Source: Salinispora oceanensis
GTDB taxonomy: Bacteria > Actinomycetota > Actinomycetes > Mycobacteriales > Micromonosporaceae
NCBI RefSeq assembly: GCF_000383575.1
Contig: NZ_KB911579.1
Location: 4,549,424-4,613,423, forward strand
DNA length: 64,000 nt
Direction: 5' to 3'
Part shown: in pieces, positions 57,370-64,000 of the stretch
Position numbering within the stretch: position 1 is the first letter of the stretch
How the letters are laid out: each line of letters opens with the position of its first letter
Program-made: the position numbers and the translations under genes
Notes under the pieces: generated by a model
The model's database searches: none
What the model was told of the DNA's origin: nothing
Seen by the model: only the letters and a program-made list of their open reading frames with translations

Positions 57370-58767
57370 ATGACCGCGCCGACGGTACTGCGCCGACGCG
57401 CCGACGACACGCTGGCTCAACGGCTGGCACGCTCGGCCGGCCGGCAGGCTGAGGGCTTCGCGCTACGCACGGACGAGGTCGCCGATTGGCTTGCCGGACG
57501 GGCTCGGGCGCATCACTTCCGAGTGAAGCGAATCGGGCTGAGTGATCTGGATGGCTGGTTCTTCGCGACGGATACCGGCAACCTGCACCACCACACCGGC
57601 CGCTTCTTCTCGGTCGAAGGACTCGCTGTCAGTCGTAGCGAGGGGGTGATCCGCCAGTGGCAGCAGCCGATAATCCGGCAGCCTGAGGTGGGAATTCTTG
57701 GCATCCTGGCCAAGGAGTTCGACGGTGTGCTGCACTTCCTCCTTCAAGCGAAGATGGAGCCCGGTAACCGGAACATGCTGCAGTTGTCACCAACAGTGCA
57801 GGCCACTCACAGTAACTACACTGGCGCGCACCGGGGGGCGCCGGTGAAGTACCTGGAGTACTTCACCGACCCCAGCCGCGGAACTGTGCTGACCGACGTC
57901 CTCCAGTCGGAGCACGGTTCCTGGTTCTACCGGAAGTCCAACCGCAACATCGTGATGGAAGCGGTGGGCGACGTGCCGGTGGACGACGACTTCTGTTGGC
58001 TGACCCTCGGGCAGATTGGTGACCTGCTGCGTCAGGACAATGTCATAAACATGGACGCACGAACGGTTCTGGCCAGTTGTCCGGTGCGGTCGAACGAGCC
58101 GGGCGCCCTGCACACCGACATGGAGCTGCAGTCCTGGTTCACCGTCGAGCGGTCCCGCCACAGCCTGACCGTCGAGCGGGTTCCACTGGCCGGTATTGGG
58201 GAGTGGAAACGCAACGAATTCACTCTCAGCCGGGACGATGGTCGATACTTCCGGCTGGTCGCTGTTGGCGTCGAGGCGGGCAACCGTGAGGTCACCGGCT
58301 GGTCGCAGCCGCTGTTCGAACCCACCGGCACTGGTGTGAACGCCTTCCTGTTTCGCCAGTTCGGGGGCGTGCCGCACCTGTTGGTGCAGGCGAAGGTGGA
58401 GGCCGGGTTCCTGGATACCGTCGAGTTGGCACCGACGGTGCAGTGCACGCCGGAGAACTGGACGCACCTGCCGGAGCCGCTCCGTCCCTCTTTCCTCAAT
58501 GTCGTCCAGGGGGCGGGTCCTGATCGGATCCACTACGCGGCGGTGCATTCCGAGGAGGGCGGACGGTTCCTCAATGCGGAAAATCGGTATATGTTCGTGG
58601 CGGCCGACGAAGCGCAGGCGCCGCTCGAGCCGCCCACCGGCTTCCGTTGGGCGACCGCGGGGCAGCTCAACAACCTCGCCCAGCACGGCCACTACCTCAA
58701 CGTCCAGGCCCGCACCCTGCTTGCCTGCCTCAACGCCGGTGCGGTGCGGTTGGATGCCGTGGGGTGA
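57370..58767 (+). CDS. staJ: NDP-hexose 2,3-dehydratase StaJ
   Basis: 465 aa, two tandem copies of the roughly 200-residue dehydratase domain; compare FLLQAKMEPGN with HLLVQAKVEAGF, and MLQLSPTVQAT with TVELAPTVQCT. It removes the C2 hydroxyl on the way to the 2,6-dideoxy aminosugar. ATG 57370 is used; the upstream 32-codon extension overlaps staK. Its end overlaps the convergent MFS gene by 76 bp. Confidence 0.92.
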   Translation: MTAPTVLRRRADDTLAQRLARSAGRQAEGFALRTDEVADWLAGRARAHHFRVKRIGLSDLDGWFFATDTGNLHHHTGRFFSVEGLAVSRSEGVIRQWQQPIIRQPEVGILGILAKEFDGVLHFLLQAKMEPGNRNMLQLSPTVQATHSNYTGAHRGAPVKYLEYFTDPSRGTVLTDVLQSEHGSWFYRKSNRNIVMEAVGDVPVDDDFCWLTLGQIGDLLRQDNVINMDARTVLASCPVRSNEPGALHTDMELQSWFTVERSRHSLTVERVPLAGIGEWKRNEFTLSRDDGRYFRLVAVGVEAGNREVTGWSQPLFEPTGTGVNAFLFRQFGGVPHLLVQAKVEAGFLDTVELAPTVQCTPENWTHLPEPLRPSFLNVVQGAGPDRIHYAAVHSEEGGRFLNAENRYMFVAADEAQAPLEPPTGFRWATAGQLNNLAQHGHYLNVQARTLLACLNAGAVRLDAVG

Positions 58768-59953
58768 GGTGATCGCGCACCATCCCAGGGCTCATCCTGT
58801 CGGAGGCGCAGCCTCGGGGTGAGGACGACGATCGCCAGCAGAGACAGTACAGCCATCAGCACCATCGCGGTGGCGATCGGCACCCACTGCGCGAGCGCAC
58901 CAGCGACCGACGCCGCGACCGCCTGCATGGTCAGCAGGCCGGCCGAGTGCAGGCCGAGCGCCTGGCCCCGTAGGTCGCCGGGGGTCAACCCGATCAGACG
59001 TTCCTGCAGCAGGAGGTTGGCGCTGAATCCGAACGACGCGAGGGTGACGGCGATCGCCGCCATGGCAAGCGGGAGATGAATCATGAAGAGCAGGTACGGC
59101 ACGGCTAGGAGCACCTTCATCGGGATGACCACCCGTGGCCGCCATTGGATCGGGAGGAACCTCCCTACGATCACGTCTCCCGCCAGCATCCCGGTGGCAC
59201 AGCAGACAAACAGCACCTCGGCCGATCCGGGCGCGTACGGGATGAACAGTGCCTGACAACCGACCACGAGGCCGTTGGGCACCCACATCGCGAGGTAGGA
59301 GTTCCGGCGGGCGGGAAGCGACCAGAGCTCGACGTTGACTCTCCAGGTCTGTCCTATGGAAAACCGACCAACGGCCCGAGGCGGTCGTCGGGTGAGGCCG
59401 AGCCGAGCGATGATCGCGGCGACCAGGTACAGCGCGGCGCCGAGCAGCAACACCCGGCGGGGCGAGGCAACCGCGATCAGAACACCGCCGAGGGCGTACC
59501 CGCCGATCTGGGTGGCCCCCAGCGACATGCTCATCACCGAGCGCCCGAGCACGTAACCCGGTCCGGGCACGATCTCGCCGAGCAACCCCCAGCGAACGCC
59601 ACCGGCAACGGCGCCGACCAGGCCCTGCGCGCCGAGGACACCAAGAATTCCCCAGACCGGCATAGTGGGTAGCGCCATGGCCGAGCGCCCAGCCCGAAGA
59701 ACAGCCCCATGATGGTCATCGCGGCCCGGGGCGGCACTCGGTCCACGACACTGAGCAGGGTGACCGCGCCGATGGCCTGGGCGAAGTGAGAGCCGAACAG
59801 GCTCAGCGCGGAGAGCAGCGGCGATCCGGTGGTGGAGTAGACGAGGAGGCCGAGGGCGAGTCCGCTCATGGTCCGACCCGCGGTCTGTAGGGAGACAGTG
59901 GCAAAGAAGGGTGTGAACTCACGGGCCTGGAACAACTCCCGATAGGTGCGCAT
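58692..59953 (-). pseudogene. MFS exporter broken by a single-base frameshift
   Basis: Two minus-strand frames together encode one MFS transporter of about 420 aa. The first, from ATG 59953 to about 59680, gives FFATVSLQTAGRTMSGLALG and MTIMGLFFGLGA. The second, from about 59680 to 58692, continues ALPTMPVWGILGVLGAQGL through the remaining membrane segments. Around 59676-59690 one base is missing (or two extra) to join them. As read, the protein would stop after about 90 native residues. It would have exported the indolocarbazole. Real mutation or sequencing error cannot be told apart here. Confidence 0.8.
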
Positions 59954-59995
59954 GGACAGGCAGTCTGGTGGCGCCTCGACACCGGTGAGATACTT

Positions 59996-60013
59996 TTTCG
60001 TCTCCACACGAAA
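59996..60013. promoter_or_regulatory. Inverted repeat between exporter and regulator
   Basis: TTTCGT-N6-ACGAAA in the 103-bp divergent gap. The geometry fits an ArsR-type dimer site overlapping both promoters. Inferred. Confidence 0.45.
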
Positions 60014-60041
60014 CGAAACTCGTCCGTTCCAGGGCGGCCGG

Positions 60042-60048
60042 AGGGGAG
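60042..60048 (+). promoter_or_regulatory. Ribosome-binding site deciding the regulator start
   Basis: AGGGGAG, 8 nt before GTG 60057. This start gives VGIWRISAESLARSRFAIS, the usual family beginning, instead of the ORF start that runs back into the exporter. Confidence 0.55.
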
Positions 60049-60056
60049 CGGGCTGG

Positions 60057-61155
60057 GTGGGGATCTGGCGGATCAGCGCGGAATCCCTGGCACGCAGCCG
60101 ATTCGCCATCTCCGCGCTAACCGAGACGGTCGCGGCCATGAAGTCCCTGCACACCGGGGTATCGCTGCCCGGCCAGCGGGCATGGTTGGACACGCACGTC
60201 GCCGCCTATCGGACCCGCGTCGCGGATGATCCGTTCGCCACGGCTCTCCTTCGGGCCGCCTTCCGCCCGAGATGGCTGGCCGGATTCCTAACGCCGCCGC
60301 CGGACCAGCCCGACGCCACCTTCGCCGACGAACTCGGTCGGGTCCGAGCCACACCGCCGGAGGTCGCCCGGCGAGACCTCAGCCTCGGTACGGGTGCGCC
60401 GCTGCCGCCGGAACTACGGGTGTCGGACCTGCCGTCCCGAACGGCCGATCTGCTCGCCTGGGTCTGGACCCGGACGGTGGAACCCGACTGGCCACGTCGG
60501 CGGCGGCTCTTCGAGGCCGACATCGTCTCCCGGATCGGAGCACTCAGCGCCGGTCGAGGCCGACATCGTCTCCCGGATCGGAGCACTCAGCGCCGGCGGT
60601 TGGGCTGCCGTGCTCGAGCAGATGCGGCCGGGGATGCGCTGGCTCGGCGACGGTCGGCTACGGGTCAACACCTATGACCGTCCAGCGGAAGACCTGGCGG
60701 ACGCTCCACTGCTGCTCATCCCGGGCAGCACCCGCCGGGGTTGGCTCAGCTTGGCCAGGCCACATCGCTACGCGGTGGTCTACCCCTGTTCCGCAGTACT
60801 GGCCGACCCGTCCCTCGACCCACCACCACACGCACTGAGCCGCCTACTCGGCCCGGTCCGCGCGACCATCCTCACCCTGCTGGAGTCCCCGAAGAGCCCG
60901 ACCCAGTTGGTCGCGCTGACCGGATACGGCTTCGGCTCCGTCGGCGGTCACCTCAACGTCCTGCTACAGGCGCAGCTCGTTGGGCGACGGCGGTCGGGGC
61001 GATCCGTGCTCTATTTCCGCACACCCGGCGGCGACCTGCTGATCGAGCTGCAGTCTGGCACCGAACCCGCTGACCCTGGTCACGGCCAGTACAACCGGGC
61101 TAGGTTCGCCGATCGTCGGAACCTCCGCGCGGGGCAGCGGGACGGCCTCGGCTGA
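60057..61155 (+). pseudogene. ArsR-like regulator (DUF5937 type) broken by a 43-bp duplication
   Basis: Removing one copy of the 43-bp repeat restores a single ORF of about 350 aa: N-terminal RISAESLARSRFAISALTETVAA, then a long linker, then a C-terminal winged helix LLGPVRATILTLLESPKSP and YGFGSVGGHLNVLLQAQLVG. With both copies the first frame ends at 60677 after 206 aa, before the helix-turn-helix. Such regulators typically control the divergent MFS gene. The loss would leave the exporter unregulated, but the exporter is also broken. Confidence 0.8.
60511..60596 (+). repeat. Exact 43-bp tandem duplication
   Basis: Copy 1 is 60511-60553 and copy 2 is 60554-60596, identical at all 43 positions. 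43 is not a multiple of three, so it shifts the frame by one and breaks the regulator gene. Confidence 0.95.
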
Positions 61156-61378
61156 GCTCGACCAGGCCACCGGATTCCCCCTTCGGGCCCGGGTAGATCT
61201 GCGGTCTCTCCGCGAAGGTCACCTCGGCCCCGAGTGGCCAGCACTCCCCGGTTGCCGGTGTCCTTATGAGATGTTCCGGGAATTGGCTCCTGCGATTCCC
61301 GGCCGGGTGGCTCATCAACCGAGCTCCGCCCTGCCCGCAGCGCCGCGATGTGCGCCATGATGCCGTGGCCTCGAACAT
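61100..61378 (-). CDS. Doubtful small ORF opposite the regulator end
   Basis: 92 aa on the minus strand. ATG 61378 is preceded by GAGGTGA at good spacing. The segment ECWPLGAEVTFAERPQIYPG looks protein-like, but no family is recognised and it overlaps the broken regulator by 56 bp. Confidence 0.25.
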   Translation of the reverse strand: MFEATASWRTSRRCGQGGARLMSHPAGNRRSQFPEHLIRTPATGECWPLGAEVTFAERPQIYPGPKGESGGLVELSRGRPAAPRGGSDDRRT

Positions 61379-61536
61379 AAGAGTCACCTCAGGATAAATG
61401 ACCGAAGTCTCATTATGTGAATAAAATCTAACGCCGAGTATGGTTTCGCCAAGCTATATTACGTGCTAAGTCGGCTGGACGACGAGGTCAATCCGAACGC
61501 GGCTTCATCCTCCCCATCTAGCGCGTAGGTGCTCAC
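61156..61536. other. Gap between broken regulator and DUF574 gene
   Basis: 381 bp. The left part may hold a small minus-strand ORF (61100-61378). The right part, 61380-61470, is AT-rich (for example around ATGTGAATAAAATCTAA) and probably carries the promoter of the next gene. No hairpin or repeat stood out. Confidence 0.5.
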
Positions 61537-62292
61537 ATGTCAGAACCACGGATCCCAAACAGCGGACGGATTATCGATCATTGGCTTGGAGGCGTACACC
61601 ACTTCCCGGTGGACGCGGCCGCAGCGAGTGAATTCGCCGGCCTATACCCGGGGTTCCCCCAGGTGTACCGCACCCAACGGGCGTTCGTTGGGCGCGCGGT
61701 CCGAGCCGTCGCGGACGAAGGAGTCGACCAGTTCCTGGTGCTCGGGGCGGGAGTCCCGACACAGGGCAACGTGCATGAGGTCGTGCCGGGGGCCCGCGTC
61801 CTCTATACCGACATCGACCCCGACAATATTGCGCTGGGGCGTGAGATCGTCGCTGCGACGCCAGGCGTGGACTACGCCTACTGCGATGCCTCAAACCTAG
61901 GCACTCTTGAGCGGGAGGCAGCGGAGCGCATCCTCGATCCCGCGGCGTGGCTGGGGGTGGTAGCAGTTGGATTTTCGACATCCCTGGAGGACGGAGCGCT
62001 CCAAGCAACACTTTCCGACATCTTCGACTGGGCACCTCCCGGAAGTTTTCTGGTGGCGGATTTCGACGGTCAAGCACTGCTCTCCCTACCGGCGATACTG
62101 GCGAAGATCCTCGATCAGGCAGGTCGACCGCTGCACCTACGTGATCCCGGCCGAATCCGACCGCTACTCGGACGGTGGCGACTCAGCGAAGACGGCATCT
62201 GCGCGGTCGATGCCTGGCGCACGTCGGCGCCACCGCCCGACAAGGTTTTCGCGTATGGCTGCCTGTCGCACAAGCCCGACGACTCGAGCTGA
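61537..62292 (+). CDS. SAM-dependent methyltransferase, DUF574 type
   Basis: 251 aa. PNSGRIIDHWLGGVHHFPVD, VLGAGVPTQGNVHEV and YTDIDPDNIALGR match the actinomycete DUF574 (PF04672) family, which has a Rossmann methyltransferase fold. Members are numerous and mostly orphan; substrates are unknown. It is not of the RebM type, so I do not count it as the missing staurosporine methyltransferase, but its position beside the cluster keeps that open. Confidence 0.85.
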   Translation: MSEPRIPNSGRIIDHWLGGVHHFPVDAAAASEFAGLYPGFPQVYRTQRAFVGRAVRAVADEGVDQFLVLGAGVPTQGNVHEVVPGARVLYTDIDPDNIALGREIVAATPGVDYAYCDASNLGTLEREAAERILDPAAWLGVVAVGFSTSLEDGALQATLSDIFDWAPPGSFLVADFDGQALLSLPAILAKILDQAGRPLHLRDPGRIRPLLGRWRLSEDGICAVDAWRTSAPPPDKVFAYGCLSHKPDDSS

Positions 62293-62580
62293 CTGGCGCC
62301 GCACCCCGGGTAGCCCTGTTGGCCCGGCGACTCCGGAGTTGCGGCTGCGGGTCGACAGCCACCGGGGCTACCCCCGGTGTCGTGGTGTTGTTGCACCGGA
62401 CGCCGACGCTGCCGGCGGGGTGCTTGCTGACCAAGAGCGCGCCGCCGCTCCGGCTCCTCGGGTGAAGCTGTTGCGATTGTCGGCGCGGAGACGCGATGCG
62501 GGCGTAGGGTGTGCCCGACGAGCCTTTGCCGCCGGGAACGCTGTTTGGCAATCCGTAGCTCCTGGTCGCTGGCAAGCCCT

Positions 62581-62587
62581 AGGAGGG
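62581..62587 (+). promoter_or_regulatory. Ribosome-binding site of the glutamate decarboxylase gene
   Basis: AGGAGGG, 3 nt before ATG 62591; a slightly close but unambiguous site. Confidence 0.5.
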
Positions 62588-62590
62588 TAA

Positions 62591-63991
62591 ATGCCGGACA
62601 TGGAACAAGATTTTGACATGATTGCTTCGGATTCGCTTCTGTTGAATCCGATGTTTGCGCGTCCCGGCCATTCGACGGAGATTACCCGGTTTACGATTCC
62701 GGACGCCGCCACTTTGCCCGAGACCGCATATCAGATCGTGCACGACGAGGTGGCCCTCGACGGGAACGCCCGACTGAACTTGGCGACATTTGTTGGCACC
62801 TGGATGGACGATCATGCCGAGAAACTGTTCGCGGAGACCTTCGACCGGAATCTTATCGACAAGGACGAGTATCAGGCGACCGGCGCAATCGAGAAGCGAT
62901 GTCTGGTCATGCTGGCAGATCTCTGGCATGCGCAGGACCCGCGGCGCACTATCGGTGCGTCCACGACCGGCTCCTCGGAAGCGTGCATGCTGGGGGGGCT
63001 GGCGCTCAAGCGTCGCTGGCAGCATGCGCGCCGCCGTGCCGGCAAGCCGACCAGCCATCCCAACCTGGTGATGTCGAGCGCGGTACAGGTGTGTTGGAAG
63101 AAGTTTTGCAACTACTGGGATGTGGAGCCCCGCTTCGTTCCAATCTCCGAAGAGCACAAGACCCTGGACGGTCATGAACTCGCATCATACGTGGACGAGA
63201 ACACGATCGGGGTCGTCGCGATTCTTGGCGTGACCTACACCGGAATCTATGAGCCGGTCGAGCGCATCGCGGCCGCGTTGGACGAAATTCAGGACTCGAC
63301 CGGGCTTGATGTGCAAATTCATGTAGACGGAGCTACCGGTGCGTTCGTGGCGCCCTTTGTTCAGCCAGACATGCTCTGGGATTTCCGGCTCCGGAGAGTA
63401 GCGTCGATCAACGTCTCCGGTCACAAATATGGACTGGTGTACCCCGGGCTGGGATGGGTGGTCTGGCGAGACGAGGCGGCGCTGCCCGAGGATATGATCT
63501 TCTGGGTGAACTACCTGGGTGGCGAAACACCGACGCTCGGGCTGAATTTCACCAGACCAGGGGCCCAGGTGCTCTTGCAGTACTATCTCTTCCTGCGTCT
63601 GGGCCGAGAGGGCTTTCGGCGGGTGCAGCTCGCCATGCATGATGTCGCGCGGTATCTGTCCCAGGAGATCGCAAAGATACCGCATCTCGAGCTGTGGAGC
63701 GATGGTAGCGATATTCCGGTGCTGGCCTGGTGCCTGCGGAGTGGGTACACCAAAATTTGGAACCTGTATCACCTGTCCGATCGCATGCGTATGAAGGGAT
63801 GGCAGATCCCCACCTACGCGATGCCCGAAAATCTCACAAACCTTACGGTGCAGCGAATCGTGATTCGCAATGGTCTCAGCCGTGACCTCGCCGAGGTGTT
63901 TATTAATGAACTTCGTGGCGAGATAGCGCACCTTGACTCCCTCGGCTCTCCTATACCCACGGCCGGTGAGCGATCTGGGTTCCATCATTAA
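62591..63991 (+). CDS. gadB: Glutamate decarboxylase, PLP-dependent
   Basis: 466 aa, the same length as E. coli GadB. Conserved parts: GSSEACMLGGLALKRRW, QIHVDGATGAF (Asp contacting PLP), and SINVSGHKYGL with the PLP lysine. It converts glutamate to GABA, consuming a proton, and in bacteria usually supports acid resistance. No GABA antiporter is visible before the window ends. It appears unconnected to the indolocarbazole cluster. Confidence 0.93.
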   Translation: MPDMEQDFDMIASDSLLLNPMFARPGHSTEITRFTIPDAATLPETAYQIVHDEVALDGNARLNLATFVGTWMDDHAEKLFAETFDRNLIDKDEYQATGAIEKRCLVMLADLWHAQDPRRTIGASTTGSSEACMLGGLALKRRWQHARRRAGKPTSHPNLVMSSAVQVCWKKFCNYWDVEPRFVPISEEHKTLDGHELASYVDENTIGVVAILGVTYTGIYEPVERIAAALDEIQDSTGLDVQIHVDGATGAFVAPFVQPDMLWDFRLRRVASINVSGHKYGLVYPGLGWVVWRDEAALPEDMIFWVNYLGGETPTLGLNFTRPGAQVLLQYYLFLRLGREGFRRVQLAMHDVARYLSQEIAKIPHLELWSDGSDIPVLAWCLRSGYTKIWNLYHLSDRMRMKGWQIPTYAMPENLTNLTVQRIVIRNGLSRDLAEVFINELRGEIAHLDSLGSPIPTAGERSGFHH

Positions 63992-64000
63992 TACTCTGCG

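Noticed and set aside
37471..58767. Rebeccamycin-type pathway
   Set aside because: No tryptophan halogenase or flavin reductase is present, and StaN and aminosugar genes are.
1..64000. CRISPR arrays, tRNA or rRNA genes, prophage or integrase genes
   Set aside because: No repeat-spacer pattern, RNA gene or recombinase motif was found on either strand.

Overview
The window is high-GC actinobacterial DNA. Gene content (mycothiol ligase MshC, F420-type oxidoreductase, DUF3090, SCO1664-like, MSMEG_4193-type phosphatase, DUF5703, B12-dependent MetH) points to the Micromonosporaceae. The pairing with a staurosporine-type cluster suggests a Salinispora-like marine actinomycete; that genus is inference, and no rRNA or tRNA gene is present to test it.

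Layout. (1) About 1-23.3 kb: a hybrid NRPS-PKS cluster entering from the left edge. A partial acyl carrier protein, a KASIII-like synthase and a SARP regulator lie on the minus strand. Divergent from them is a tightly coupled plus-strand operon: a protein of unknown function, NRPS A-T-C-A-T, NRPS C-A-T whose A domain carries an inserted luciferase-like monooxygenase, KS-AT-T-reductase, an amidohydrolase, an MbtH protein and an acyl-CoA carboxylase beta subunit. A LAL-type LuxR regulator closes the cluster on the minus strand. Read by eye, the A-domain codes suggest aromatic, then Val/Ile, then Gly, followed by one C2 (or C3) extension and reductive release, so I predict a short lipid-free peptide-ketide aldehyde or alcohol containing an oxidised glycine. 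I do not recognise this assembly line as a characterised pathway.

(2) About 23.5-36.3 kb: conserved core genome (DUF5703, aldo/keto reductase, F420-type oxidoreductase, UppP, phosphatase, DUF3090, SCO1664-like, MshC, a GntR regulator, PAC2, MetH). It separates the two biosynthetic islands.

(3) 36.3-37.5 kb: 1.16 kb with no convincing gene, probably the junction of the second island.

(4) About 37.5-61.2 kb: a staurosporine-type indolocarbazole cluster: LAL regulator (StaR-like), StaN, StaG, StaO, StaD, StaP, one sugar methyltransferase, StaC, and the dTDP-sugar genes StaA, StaB, StaI, StaE, StaK, StaJ. StaO and StaD make chromopyrrolate from two tryptophans, StaP and StaC build the K252c aglycone, the sugar enzymes make a dTDP-aminodeoxyhexose, and StaG and StaN attach it at both nitrogens. 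Only one of the two methyltransferases needed for staurosporine is visible. At the end a divergent MFS exporter/ArsR-like regulator pair is broken in both members: a single-base frameshift in the exporter and an exact 43-bp tandem duplication in the regulator.

(5) 61.5-64 kb: a DUF574-type SAM methyltransferase and a glutamate decarboxylase.
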